Shown: piece by piece, positions 1-11,009 of the stretch
Layout of the letters: each line of letters begins with the position of its first letter
How positions within the stretch are numbered: position 1 is the stretch's first letter
Assembly: GCA_946894095.1 (NCBI GenBank)
Contig: OX335641.1
Span: 14,588,501 to 14,652,500, forward strand
Source: Incurvaria masculella
Taxonomy: Eukaryota > Arthropoda > Insecta > Lepidoptera > Incurvariidae
Length of the DNA: 64,000 nucleotides
Direction of reading: 5' to 3'
Position numbers and translations under genes: made by a program
The notes under the pieces: generated by a model
The model's database searches: none
The model's input: only the letters and a program-made list of their open reading frames with translations
Told to the model about the DNA's origin: nothing

Positions 1-440
1 GTAACGACATGATAATACGTGACGGCACACCATCTTCAAATCTTTAACTCAAAAATTGGTTTTACTTCATTTTTTTATTTTTTTATAGGTTTGTCAGTTG
101 AATTTGTGTATTGCGATTTTAACTCAGCGCCACGATGGAGGAAAGAAAAACATACGAAGTATACATTCAACTATACTTTTTCCTGCAAAAGCGCAAGGTA
201 AAATAATTTAAAGAAGACGTTCAGGTGACATTGCAATCAGCAGCAGATAAGCTAAACCAAACATTGGAGCATTCCTGGCGAATTGTTCGTAACCTTGCCA
301 CGGCCGAGAAACGGAATCTGATATGCACCGCGACGCATATAAACAAGCGCTAAGTAGTGCATGCTTACTATCGGCTTTTCGATTACGAATTATACAGGTG
401 ATTCAGGTTTCGACTATGGCAATTTGTGATACGGTAATTC
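1..440. other. no gene seen
   Basis: Mixed-composition sequence with no reading frame, repeat or RNA that I can support. If the minus-strand gene model is right, this is intron downstream of the exon at 1541-2126. Confidence 0.5.
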
Positions 441-481
441 TATAAAAAAAACGATGTTGATTGAAACCTAAAGACGTTAAT

Positions 482-812
482 TCCTTGGCCTAGTTGTGGG
501 ATGCCTGGAGCAACTCTGGGGCGTGGTCGGATTTTGAATGAGTACCCGTTTTCGACTGTTGAGACTAGCCGTGGTTCGGATTCCACATAAAACTCTAGGT
601 CCCACTTGCTTACATGAGGTAGGCCTAATCCTGGCAATACCGCCCGGGTCGGTTACCATCACATTGAAGAAGAGTCGAAGCGGTAATCGAAATTGTCCGT
701 GTTTACCATCCAGTAAAATGTAGCCGAGCAAAATAACAAAGTTTTTGGCTTGGCACCTAGTTCCCATGTGGTGTGTAGGGCTAATGTTGTGATAGTAGGG
801 GTGATATTAGCC
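482..812 (+). repeat. tRNA-derived SINE, diverged copy
   Basis: This is a diverged relative of the SINE at 7656-8068, in the opposite orientation. Shared blocks are a 'cgaagcggtaatcgaaattg' core, 'ttggcacctagttcccat' and 'gatattagcc'. At the left end a tRNA-like head is visible: an A-box-like 'tggcctagttgtggg' at about 486-500 and a decayed B box near 525. The head differs from that of the 7656 copy, so this may be a separate subfamily. It is too degenerate to be active. Confidence 0.6.
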
Positions 813-1540
813 ACCTATTTCTAGTTTCTTAAAAGTTAGCGAATCTTACATATTTTATTAAAAGCGCCGGTACCACCCCGAGGGATTCGGCCCACCCCTT
901 AGTACGTAATGGTGGTGATCCATAGTTTTACGTGGGTCACCGCTCCTACTTTCAGATGGAATGACAAATATTATCCTGTGCTCCTTGATCGAGGAGTGCC
1001 AGTAAGTAGCAGCGGCAGCGGCAGCGGCTCGGGTGCTCGAGACGCGATAAGTATTGAGCGATCCCGCGGTTTATCAGCGCCGACATCGAGGTCGCCCGTG
1101 CCTGCAACACTGACGCCGACGTTTTGTCCGATTTAATTGCAAAAATTTTAATGGGCAGGTGTGTGAAACTGATAAACGCTTGGGGCCCTGGTTTCCCTTA
1201 ATATTGTTTTAGACATCGATATAGTACGTCGATGGTTTAAGAGAAAAGTTTGCAGCCGATAGAATTGCAACTTCTTTATGCCGCAGCACCACCTCCTGAA
1301 TATCTTACAAACATTTATATATCTTTTAATTTCACTATTTGAGATCTGGATTGCTTGCTTCTGGTCTAAAACTTGGAAGCGTTGCAGCAGTGAGCGATTT
1401 CGTGTTATTTCAGAGTAACACAAACTGTGATACCCTTAAATACTGTGCTTACGAAGCACATTAGAACCGCCGAAGAAACCCACGGTATATCTTTGCTAGG
1501 AAGTCTTATCTGAAACATCGAAATCCATCCGGAGGCATAC
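813..1540. other. intronic sequence, no gene seen
   Basis: The only structure seen is a short (ggcagc)n run near 1009-1032 in a GC-richer patch. The plus-strand reading here is Ser-Gly repeat with no recognisable domain. The bases left of 1541 begin with the 5' splice site GTATGC of the minus-strand exon, so this is predicted intron. Confidence 0.45.
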
Positions 1541-2126
1541 CTCTTATTTCGGCGATATGTGAGTCGTACTCGGATTTGCTTCGCACGTACTCTCGGCGCG
1601 GCGCCGTGTGCAGCGCCTGCTGCCGGTACTCCGAGTACCACTCGTGCTGCGGCGACTCGGCGCGCTCTTCCGGCGTGCCGGCCGTGCTCACCACCTTCCG
1701 CACGGTCGTCACGCGCTCCACCTTCACCACGCGCACGCCGCCCGCCACCTCCGTCTGCACGTGCTGCTCGACCCGCTCCTCGTACGCCTCGCCGCCGGGG
1801 CTCGGCGGCCGCTCGACGTGCCGCAGCGACGGCAGCTCGAGCGCCAGGCCGGCCGGCTGCCGCGGAGGCGTGTCCTCCCGGTGGCGCAACTTCACCTCGA
1901 TGCGCGGCGAGGTGGCGAGCCTCCGCTTGCGCTGCTCCTCGCGGATGCGCCGCTCGATGTCGAGCACGTCGGAGCCTCCGCCGCCGTCCGCTTCGTCCGG
2001 CGCGCCCTCCGCGGCGCCCGACCAGACCCGCTCGAAGAAGGTGACGCGCTCGCGCAGCCGCCGCGCGCCCCCTCCCGCGCCCTCCGCCTCCCCCGGCTCC
2101 GGGGGTGGTTCGCTCTTGTCACTCAT
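1541..2126 (-). CDS. first coding exon, large unrecognised protein (N-terminus C)
   Basis: The exon encodes 195 residues plus one base of a split codon. The ATG at 2126-2124 follows an in-frame TGA three codons upstream with no AG acceptor between, so this is a first coding exon. It stops at AAGAG|GTATGC (donor GT at 1540-1539), phase 1. The protein starts MSDKSEPPPEPGE, then a charged segment with RVTFFERVW at about residues 28-36, a helical DIERRIREEQRKRR stretch near 55-68, and VKVERVTTVRKVV at about 135-147. It is strongly charged and probably disordered. Base composition is far more GC-rich than the surroundings, as in CpG-island first exons. I do not recognise the family; a cytoskeletal or scaffold protein is a guess only. 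Its donor phase matches those of the exons at 48446-49019 and 57939-58128, suggesting alternative N-termini of one gene continuing left of the window. Confidence 0.75.
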
Positions 2127-2440
2127 CGTTCGTCATGTGTCGCCGGTCGCGTCGCGTGGCGTGACCCCGCGTGTGCACGTCGCTCGCAGGAGCCGGCTCG
2201 ATACTGACTGTGTTGTGACCGGCGCGGCGCGGCGCGGCGGCGGCGAGGCGCCGAGGCCCCGAGGAGGTCCGTCTCGCCGGCCGGAGGGGGTCCCTCCGCC
2301 TTCCGCCCTCCGCCGACACCCGCGCACGCGCGCTGCCGTCGCTGCCGCATTTTCCTCCATGGCGTCATCATTGTCTGTGTGCTGTTTAACCTACTTTGAA
2401 TTAGTTAGAAAATACGAACTCGCTCATAACTGACACTTCC
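2127..2440 (-). promoter_or_regulatory. 5' leader and candidate promoter of exon C
   Basis: This CpG-rich region lies immediately upstream of the ATG at 2126. An arthropod-type initiator match (TCAGTT, A at 2431) lies at 2433-2428 on the minus strand; no clear DPE is present. If transcription starts there, the leader carries upstream ATGs. One reading frame of 82 codons begins at 2371 and ends at 2123, its TGA overlapping the main start as ATGA. Composition and position are seen; promoter function is inferred. Confidence 0.4.
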
Positions 2441-3675
2441 AGACTTACTAATTAAAGGGCAGAATGCCGAGGGTAATCCAATTGAATATTTAGTAATTCT
2501 ACCCTTACAAGAAGGTAGAATGGAATTGAAGATCCCTGTATACGTGCGTGTATCAGTGCGTATCCGCGATTGTAGGATCCAAAACTACGTATATTTGAGA
2601 TATAACGTGTTCCAAGGCCGTAGTCCGATACAACCGCCCCATCTAAGTCGCAACATTTCGTTGCTTGTCCTGCCTCATTGCAGCGCCGTCGATGTGTCGA
2701 TTTCTGAAATTCCGTGCGCTGCAGCAAGGCTGCCGTATAGATGAGTGCGGCCGCTCGCCGCGGCCGGAGAGCCGTCTCGGCGGAGCACGTGCTGTCCTCA
2801 GCACAAAGCGATTCCGCAGCATCAATTCGTCCTGCGGAACCTTGCCATCTTTTTTCTTTTCAACTCTGTTCCTGTTGATAAGTCTCTTGAATTGTCATAC
2901 CTCGATCGGCGGTCGATACGTGGGAACTTGACGCGTGTGTCCTTCACCCCGTAACCTTTAAGCTCGCCTTTAAGTACTGCGCACTTGTTTGACCCAATTT
3001 AGCCTACATCTTTATTTTTGTTTCCTAGATATTGTTATTGCATTGTTGCCATCAATGTCAACCGAATTCGTGAGAGAAATATTTTAATAATGTTATGATT
3101 ATTTCTTTGCGTCGATTTTTTTTTTAATTAGAGTAACAGTTTAAAATTTCAAAATGTTTTAACGAGTAACAAAATTATGGCTGCAATTCGTGCATAATGC
3201 ATGTGCTTAATTTACCTGTATAGGCGTGTACCTAATCTACAATTAATTATTATTTGCAGTGGGATACAGTATTTTCGTGATTATTTTGTCATGGCAACGA
3301 AATACATAACAAAAACAATGTTGTTGATAGGGCAGGGGTGCGGCGGCGCGCGCAAAACCGACGAGCGGGGGGGGGGGGGGGGGTATTGTCTAGGGCGGGC
3401 GGAGCTGCTGTTAATGACTCAGCTGATCTGCCTCTACATTGATCTCTCGTTTAAATTGGTCGGCCGGAGCGAGCTCCAAATATTATTATGTATATCTACT
3501 GATTGATTAAGAGGGCTGCGCGGGTGAGGTCTTAGTTCTGTGGTATGTTATCACCACAGTAGACTAATACTCGTGTACATATGGGGCTCTATTTTAACCT
3601 TTTTGTTAAACACATTTGTACAAAAATTATGAAGATATTTATGTAGGTCAGTTAGTAGAGGCGAAGGAAGATTTT
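2441..3675. other. no gene; contains a 17-base G run
   Basis: Unique sequence without a supported gene. A run of 17 G at 3367-3383 sits in a GC-rich patch (about 3330-3420), otherwise flanked by AT-rich DNA. A further GC-rich patch lies at about 2740-2790. Confidence 0.5.
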
Positions 3676-3990
3676 ATGCAACTGAACATGGAAAACTAAT
3701 ACCAAACCGACTGCCATGATATTATTCTAACACACTAATACACTACATGGGAACCAGGTGCCATGCCAGGCCCTTCTTTATATAGTTCGGATACATTAAG
3801 CTGGGTGGAAAACACCAACAATTTTTCATTGCCGTTTCGACCATCGTTCATTCAATGCTAAAGACAGTTTTGCCACAGTTTTACTTGAAATCCGAACCAC
3901 GGCCGCCCTCAACGGTCGAAAACGGTCACCCATCTAGAACTTAAAACAAGTATGATGCCATTACGATACGTTACGAGGACTTTCTATCAG
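3676..3990 (-). repeat. SINE fragment, same family as 7656-8068
   Basis: Recognisable blocks in the same order as the complete copy at 7656-8068: 'tatgcaactgaacatgg', 'ggtgccatgccaggccc', 'tttttcattgccgtttcga'. The right half is diverged and the tRNA-like head cannot be recognised. Confidence 0.65.
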
Positions 3991-4121
3991 CCCTGCCTAA
4001 CCTAGAGATGTTATGAATTTAAAATGCATATATGCATGAAAAAACGAATGGTTTGCAATATTATTTTAAACAAAATAACTCTATTTCGATCTTAAGTTAT
4101 TTAGAACTTGGTTAAAGTTGT

Positions 4122-4501
4122 TTAAGAACGGCCCGTAAGCTATGCTTTCCATACAAACGTAGTTTAATAATCATTTGGAAACCGCTATTCTAATTAAATT
4201 GCTATTTAATATCTAATATCAAGTAACAAATATCTGTGCCTGCACGCTTTTGTTTTTTTGAAAAATCCAAACTGAATGAAATGAAAGCAAAAAGAAAATG
4301 TTCATACGTATTTTGTTTTCTCTGTGGTTTGACCCAGTATTTACCGAAAAAACAAAGACATGCAGACACAGATATTTGTAGCTTAATATTTGATACCAAC
4401 TATCAAATAAGTTGGAACAGTTGTTTTCAAATTATTAGTAAACTACGTTTGTATGGGACGCGAAATTATCTGATTTACGGGCCGACCTTAAGCCACAAAG
4501 T
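4122..4501. mobile_element. foldback MITE with TTAA ends (copy 1)
   Basis: About 375 bp with long imperfect terminal inverted repeats of roughly 150 bp. The left arm starts gaacggcccgtaagc; the right arm read in reverse starts ggtcggcccgtaaatc. Both arms share 'catacaaacgtagttta' and a 'caaatatctgtg' block. TTAA stands at both outer ends (4122-4125 and 4498-4501), as expected for piggyBac-like target duplication. The short plus and minus reading frames here are by-products of the inverted arms. Copies 2 and 3 are at 29996 and 63794. Confidence 0.8.
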
Positions 4502-4955
4502 CATGTCGGAAATGATTTTAAACTCTGTATTTTATTTTATTTTTGTCGATTACTCTGCTAGTTATAATGTTACTTTGGTTGGCTTCTGAACAGTATGTTT
4601 GTGCGAAGTAGTGGTTTGGTCATTTTGGTAAATGAATGAATGAAAAGTAAACTGTAATGTTGATACTAATATTTTATTTTATTTATTACTATTTAATCAA
4701 TAACTACAAAGGAAGTTATCATGACCATTGTTTGGATATATTGTAAACATAATCTGACTCGTGCTTAATAACGGAAGAAATACACAGCACGCGACGCTAT
4801 CAATATTTATGAGGAAGAACGCAATTTTTCATTCGTATCGTATGGTCTCCAAGCAGCCATCACAGTCATAAAAAGGGCTATCATATACTTACCATGTTAT
4901 GTAGGAACACTTCACTTTCATAAACGAAACTTAAGTGTCTCTCAATAATTGCAAG
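4502..4955. other. no gene seen
   Basis: AT-rich intronic or intergenic sequence with no supported element. Confidence 0.45.
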
Positions 4956-5105
4956 TTTAAAAAGTTACATTGAAGCATTGAAATCACATTTTGAAAATAA
5001 TCACAATTATTTTTGGACTGGACATTCGTCGGAAGCAGGTTTTGAACCTACGACCATTGGATTACATGGCCACTGCTCTACCCCTGAGCTATCCGTACAA
5101 TAGCA
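4956..5105 (-). repeat. tRNA-derived SINE (family Z, copy 1)
   Basis: Read on the minus strand, the right end is strikingly tRNA-like: a 'tagctcaggggtagagc' D-arm with A box at about 5083-5099, and a T-arm GTAGG-TTCAAAA-CCTGC with B box at about 5036-5054. The acceptor stem pairs at only five of seven positions, the anticodon stem is poor and the residue before the anticodon position is not T, so it is not a functional tRNA. The AT-rich body to the left is shared with 22948-23085, which identifies it as a dispersed SINE and not a lone pseudogene. Confidence 0.7.
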
Positions 5106-5505
5106 GGTAGGAAGAGAATTCCTTTTGGCATTAGGCCCGCCTTTTATAAACTGTTTTTAAATGGTGTACAACAGCTAAAGATCTTTACTATTATTATTAA
5201 TGATACAATACGTCAGCCAAAGTATTTCTTGATTATATCCCAATCGACACAATGTTTCCCCAATCAATTGCTAGGTGGCACTGGTTGACGGCCTTTCGAA
5301 ATTACCTACATACTTTTTGTGGTCCCCTTACGTTTTGTTAAAGTTACGTGACTAATGTATCTAGGGAAAAAGCAGATCGAAATTTCGGATAAGCGTGAAA
5401 TACATAACAGACAGACAGAGTTCGTTTTCCATTTAAAATTTCAGTATGGATAAGCCTGTCAAAGGATATATTGAAAAGTATTTTATAATAATACAGAGAA
5501 GATGT

Positions 5506-6052
5506 CATGCTCTCATACTCCACATTACATGTGAATGTATTTGATTATATACAGTACGGGGAGCTATCTAGTATACAATATCCTGTCTAATAATATATTC
5601 AAAATTATTTTCTACTAACACATAGAGTACAAAAATTGAAAATAATTATTCTCTTATACTCTACTTAATATGTGAATGTATTTCTTTAAGCAGAGTATGG
5701 AAAGCTTAGCTTGTATACAATATCCTGTCTAATCATATATCCAAAAATAAATTGTAATAACACAAAGAGTACAACACTTGAAAATAATTATTCTCGCATA
5801 CTCTACATTCGATGTAAATATGTTTGGTTATGTAGAGTATGAAGAGCTTAGCTAGTATACAATATCCTGTCTAATAATACATTCAAATATCTTTTTTAAT
5901 AAAATAAAGAGTACCACACTTGACAATAATTATTCTCTCATACTCTGCATTAGATGTGACCGTATTTTGTTATGTAGAGTATGGAGAGCTTTAGATAGTA
6001 TACAATATCCTGCCTAATAATACATTAATAAGTATTTTCCAATAACACTAAT
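5506..6052. repeat. tandem array, 142-143 bp unit, about four copies
   Basis: The core 'tatacaatatcctg' recurs at 5572, 5714, 5856 and 5999, a spacing of 142, 142 and 143. Each unit also has 'tactctacat', 'gtagagtatgg' and 'aacac.a.agagtac' blocks. Units differ by about 15-20 percent by eye, so the array is old. No coding potential. Confidence 0.9.
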
Positions 6053-6055
6053 AGT

Positions 6056-6178
6056 CGTATTCAGGGAGCACCTGTCAAAACTTAGTACCAGATTAACACC
6101 GGACTAACGATACAAAAACGGATTTAGTCCGGCGGACAAAAGTTAGTCCGCCCACTCTGAATACAGCTGAAAGAGTGA
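6056..6178. mobile_element. small TIR element (MITE-like)
   Basis: About 120 bp bounded by 'agtcgtattcaggg' on the left and 'ctctgaatacagct' on the right, inverted with a few mismatches. The interior holds repeated 'ttagtccg' and 'cggactaa' blocks that also pair. No coding sequence. Confidence 0.5.
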
Positions 6179-6461
6179 AAAATATAAAACAGGGTTGAAT
6201 GCCATTGTTCTACATTTTCCTATTACCGGAAATAATATTGCATATTTTTATTTGGTAATGTAGGTAATATTATGTTTTTTTTATTATGTTTATTAATGTA
6301 GCTAAATAATTATATTCGATTTGAATATTAGGCAACTTGAACATCATTCTACATTAGAAAGTATTTCACAATTACTTATAGTTCAACACTATCTCATACT
6401 TTGAACCTTGAAAACGTTTAACCCTGAAAAACCATAAAAAAATAATTTATTTTTATATTTG

Positions 6462-6637
6462 TTTTATTTTACCTATTTGTTGTTATAGTGGCAAAATATA
6501 TAAATACACACTTAGTGAACATTTCAGCTGCCTTACGGTTCATGAGATACAGCCCTGTGACAGACGGATGGACGGACGGACAGCGGAAGCTTAGTAATAG
6601 GATTCCGTTGGCACCCTTTGGGTACCGAACCCTAAAA
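6462..6637 (+). repeat. family X repeat, 3' half (copy 1)
   Basis: Right half of the family seen complete at 46671-46987: 'ttatagtggcaaaata', 'ggttcatgagatacagccct', 'gacggatggacggacgg', 'cttagtaataggattccg' and 'ccctttgggtaccgaaccct'. The left half with the 'gtgcgagtcggactcgcac' block is missing. Confidence 0.85.
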
Positions 6638-6747
6638 ATCTTATTTTAATGATGACATTTTTAAGAATACTCTGAAATCGACCGATTTACTAATATTATA
6701 AATGAATGTTTTCGCATTATATGGAGCGCGATTGCATGATTAGTACC

Positions 6748-6962
6748 GTTTTTAGGGTTCCGTACCCGAAGGGTGCCAACGGAACACTATTACCAAGCCT
6801 ACGCTGTCCGTCCGTCCGTCCGTCCGTCTGTCTGTCACAGGGCTGTATTAAAATAATAAAAAATACAGGGGGCCCCCATTCAAAAACGTGATTTTTTAAA
6901 ACTTGTACGGTGGTACGGGACCCTTCGTGTGCGAGTCTGACTCGCAATTGGCGGGTTTTTAA
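6748..6962 (-). repeat. family X repeat, internally deleted (copy 2)
   Basis: Inverted relative to copy 1 only about 110 bp away. Both outer ends are present (agggttccgtacccgaaggg at the left; cgtgtgcgagtctgactcgc near the right), but the middle is shortened. It contains a (ccgt)n run at about 6805-6835. The close inverted pair could form a hairpin in RNA. Confidence 0.85.
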
Positions 6963-7655
6963 ATAATCGGAAAAAACACAGAGCCTGGTGCAGCAGCGGG
7001 CTACGTGTTTTTAACGTTCCAAATTACCTGAACAGGCATTTTTTAGCAAAGGGCTTCTACGCGTTGCCCCTGTCGAACGATTTAAAAGACTCTACAAAAA
7101 TGTTTGCGCGTATCTGTGGGTCGATCGAACGATTTCACTTGGCTCCCCCTCGTGGCGTCGCATCACCGCTCGTCGCGGGAATGAGGTCACGCGGACTGTA
7201 GGGGCATGCGGTTCGATGATTCGCCCAAATGCAATTTATTAGCCGACCGTAGAATACATTTGGACTGGATCGGACTGCACCCTTTATCAATTATACCTCA
7301 ACATGCGTGACGATCAGACTGTCTGCCTATTGGAAGTCAGTTCTTTAAAAAGCTTTTGCCTAAACCTTATTATTATTTATTTCATGTATTCTTTCAACCT
7401 GCTAATAAAACACGGCTAAGTCTTTATTTGTGCTTAGTTCGAGTTTTACATAGTTTAGCAATACAAATTACGAAATGTATTCTTATTTTTTAATTGAAAT
7501 TTGGGCAATAATTAGTATATTTTATGAGTAATATTCTTAACCGTACACGCGCGCTTGAAAGTTACATGAACAGCAAAACAAAACCGCGCGGATTCAGATT
7601 CCGCAAGTGTTTCACCGCCTTTTGTATCGAGCTCTGTGTTTTGTTCTGGTTAAGA
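6963..7655. other. no gene seen
   Basis: Moderately GC-rich unique sequence at 7000-7330, then AT-rich. No repeat or conserved frame recognised. Confidence 0.4.
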
Positions 7656-8068
7656 TTTTTTTTTTTTTTTATGCAACCTGACATGGATGGCTAATACCAC
7701 ACAACTACCGTTATGATATTAGCCCAATACACCTCATTCCCGAAGGAATTTGGTGCCATGCCAGGACCTTCCCTTTATGGGCACGGCTACATTGAACTGG
7801 ATGGAAAACACGGACAATTTTTCATTGCCGCTTCGACCATCTTTTCATCCAATGCGATGGTACCAACCCGGGCGGGCTTAAACCCTACCACCTAGTAGGG
7901 GAAGGGGACCTACAGTTTTACATGGATTCCGAACCATGGAGCAGCTCGCATTCGTAACGAAATGCACTTATCGAACTCGGAAAGAGAAAGACAGTGGTGC
8001 ATGTCGGTATTGAACCCAGGTCTCTGGTACGCTAGGCCAGTCCCCGCGCCACTAGGCTACGAGCCGCT
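7656..8068 (-). mobile_element. tRNA-derived SINE, complete copy
   Basis: On the minus strand the element begins with Pol III promoter boxes, TAGCCTAGTGG (A box, 8059-8049) and GGTTCAATACC (B box, 8016-8006), and ends in poly(A), seen as 15 T at 7656-7670. Two other copies of similar length lie at 24673-25054 and 26711-27104, in the same orientation and diverged from this one by roughly 10 percent. Shorter or older fragments are scattered in the window. I cannot name the published family. Confidence 0.85.
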
Positions 8069-8940
8069 ATGTTTAACGTTTTAACGTTATTCATGTGAAT
8101 AATTTATTCTATTTTTAGAGCCAGGCAAGAACATTGATTTAATCAAAAAGTGTAAATAAAAAAAAACACAGGAAAACTTAATTAAACATCTATTGATATA
8201 TAACTTTGTGTAACAATCAAGGTAATTTATTATGCCCATCTGTACTTTGTTTCTGACCCGTGATGTTTGTAAGTCTCGTTTGTGCACTTGTAAATGGCTT
8301 GACGGAGACTTTAATTCGATTCATAACTACTCTTTCAAACTTGTAATCAACCCTTTCAGAATGGTGTTTGCGCCAGTATTTACATTGTGCAATGACCTAC
8401 AAATATATTTATTTCTGTAGTGTTGAGAAATAAAAAAATATAATACAAAAAGAGGCCATTGTAATTAGCGCCTTGTAATTCTTAACAATTTGAGCAACTA
8501 TTTAATTTGGTCTACTGTGTCCACTCCAGATATTGTGCGTATTAAACAATGTAACCATGTCAGGTTTGTTAACTTTGCATCCATTTCATCGTTATCATCC
8601 ATTGTAGAGATAACTAGAACATTTGTGTTGGCTTCAGGTTAAATAAAAAAAAGCTAGAAACTATTAGGATTTCCTTTACGTTCACAATTATGTTCAGGTC
8701 CAGGTCTCTCCGATGAAAACGAAATAAGATATTGCGAACATTGTCAAAGTGTCACCAGACTCCGTGTTCCACGGATCCGAACGCGTCTGCCGTAAGCAGC
8801 AATAGGTTCCGGTGACCAAGTTGACCATTCTTTTCAATTACAATTTAAATAAAATAAAAAATGAAAACTTTTGGTGAGTTGTCATCAATGAACATAGATG
8901 AGCATTTAGCAATTGAACGTCACTATTATTTATTAATGGA
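8069..8940. other. no gene seen
   Basis: AT-rich unique sequence. Reading frames here are short and unrelated to anything I recognise. Confidence 0.4.
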
Positions 8941-8948
8941 CAAGTGCG

Positions 8949-9470
8949 GCCTACCTACACCCACTATTTGTGTGTTGCTATCGTTCGCAGCTAATATTCA
9001 AGGTTAGCGCGCGTCGCGGCAACGGCGGCGGCGCTCGCGCAGGTCGGTCGAACACATCGAGCCCAATGTGCCTCATTTGCATCCGAGCGCCTTGAAGTAG
9101 AACGCGTTATGTCGCCGTCTCGCTGTGGCAGTTTCGGCTTCACTTGCGATAATGACAACTGCGGGATACCTACAAGTACAATGTTATTTTCTTATCGTTA
9201 GTAGCTAATACTGCGCAGCACTTGCGCGTCGCGGCAACTGCTGCGCTCACACCGACACATCGCATTTGTGTCTCATTTACACTCTAGTCCCTTGATTAGA
9301 ATGCGTTATGTCACTTGCACTTATAGATGAGTACGAGTTACCTACACGCACTATGTCTATCTTCGCTGCCAATATCCAAGGTTAGCGTGCGTCATGTACA
9401 TCTTATCATCTTAAATTAGGTCGCCGTCTGGCTGTGGCAATTTTGACTTCAATTGCACGCATATTTAAAA
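8949..9470. repeat. diverged CpG-rich tandem triplication
   Basis: Three consecutive, strongly diverged units of about 215, 175 and 130 bp (starting near 8949, 9165 and 9341). Each repeats 'acctaca..cacta', '(t)cgcagctaatattcaagg', 'cgcgtcgcggcaac', 'catttg..tc(c/t)ca' and 'cgttatgtc' in the same order. The CpG density stands out from the AT-rich flanks. No open frame spans the units. It may be a decayed satellite fragment or a regulatory array. Confidence 0.65.
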
Positions 9471-10235
9471 TTTCACATTTTTATTTAAAATTTTCAAATA
9501 CGGTGTCAGGGTTAGCGCCATGCTTTTTACTTCGACCCAGAGAGAGTGTCTTTACAAATTTCGATGCTGAGTGTGGTGTTTACAGTGATGCGTTCCGTAC
9601 AAACATAAAATGAAAACTGGCTTGTTTATCATCAATCAACGTGTTCATACATTGATAATAACAAAACCAGTTTGTGATCGTATTCGTCGTAGTAGCGTCG
9701 CACTTTAAGTCTGGATGAGGTCGGCAGCGTTGGCGCGGCTCCGAGGACGCTGAACTTCAGTGTATGCAGGTAGACCATCGCTATTGTACGTTAGCACGTT
9801 CTTGCTTCGAACATTGTGGACATCTGGACATCGACTACTGCAGCGTCGCTAGCATACTATGGCTGTCTAACAATATACACAGGAGTGCCAAATAAATCTT
9901 TCTTTGAGAAATTCTCGATTCTGGTGTCATCGTAATTTGAAACGAAATTTTTGATAACCTCAAATGATAGCCAAGATATATTTTTAAAAGTGTACGTGAT
10001 AAGCGCTTTAAAAATATCTATTGATATATGCGACTCAAATTGACAAGATTTATGTATTTATCCGTGTCTAACTAAGCCAACCGGCTAGATCACTTTAGAC
10101 AAGAAATACCTAAATCTACAAGGCTATGAGTTTGTACGCTATATGTACATATGCAGGTATATGGTAGAGCTTGCGATAATGACACTGGTTCTTTGGGCCA
10201 GATTTAGCCTCTAACTTGATTGATCTCGAACTGGG
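9471..10235. other. no gene seen
   Basis: Unique sequence. A short pair, 'aaaactggcttgttt' near 9612 and 'aacaaaaccagttt' near 9660, is inverted, but I cannot define an element. Confidence 0.4.
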
Positions 10236-10352
10236 CGTGTATTCTTGGCATTCAGTCATTGCGGATTCAGTAGAGTTAACAGTAATGTCAAAGTAAATTC
10301 TTCTTCTGTTAACTCTACTGAATCCGCAATGACTGAATGCCAAGAATACACG
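10236..10352. repeat. perfect inverted repeat, 47-bp arms
   Basis: Left arm 10236-10282 and right arm 10306-10352 are exact reverse complements, separated by 23 bases. Similarity continues outward for about 20 bases with several mismatches (gatctcgaactgggcg against ccgagatctggacg), so the perfect part is embedded in a longer, older inverted repeat. No coding sequence. Read as RNA it would be a long hairpin. Confidence 0.95.
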
Positions 10353-10648
10353 TCCAGATCTCGGACACAATCTATTAGACGTAGATATAGCTTAAACAAA
10401 TACAATTGAAAAGGACTTTCGCTTTGCTTTCACCTTTCTAAATGACGAACAGTTTCTATGAGTGGTTGGCTTTATGTTCTAGCTCGAAGTTCATTAACGT
10501 TTTGAAACTGATTTTTTTTAAGCTATCCGATAAACGATATAATTTAAAACCTATTACTCTTTTCTGGTATGAAGGCAAATCACACCAACAAGACATTTCG
10601 GTAGATTTTATTCTAGATTGCTGTGGTTCTGATTTTTCGGATATTTTT

Positions 10649-10741
10649 TTATGTAACTGAACATATCCCGTCATGATATTAGCCCTACACAAGTTTACAA
10701 AGGAATTACTCGTAGGTGCCACGCCAGGACCGCTACGAGCC
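10649..10741 (-). repeat. SINE fragment, 7656-8068 family
   Basis: Contains the tail side ('tatgtaactgaacat', 'tgatattagccctacac', 'gtgccacgccaggacc') joined directly to 'gctacgagcc' from the head side, so the middle has been deleted. Confidence 0.7.
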
Positions 10742-11009
10742 AATTACAAGAAAAGTGGTGGTCATGATTTGATGTTCGTAAGTTACCTGTAATGCGGACA
10801 TAAGACTCAAAAGTCCAAAACCGACGACCTAAAGACTAACAACCCGCAAAAATATATTTAATACTTTGATTTTATAATTGAGCTTTACAACATTTTTGTA
10901 ACTACTTTAAAACAGTGTATAAAAATCCAAACATCTAGCATAACTTCAAATTGAAAGTGTCTAGAGAACCGCTCATCCTTTTAATATGAAACGAATGTAA
11001 AAGGATAGA

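Noticed and set aside
1559..2433. Long plus-strand frames (161, 285 and 199 codons) over the exon
   Set aside because: They are GC-rich shadows of the minus-strand exon, with Arg/Ala/Ser-rich translations and no start context or splice logic.
5031..5103. Possible tRNA gene (Thr-like) on the minus strand
   Set aside because: The D-arm and T-arm are good, but the acceptor and anticodon stems mispair, the base before the anticodon is not T, and the same body sequence recurs at 22948, so it is a SINE head.
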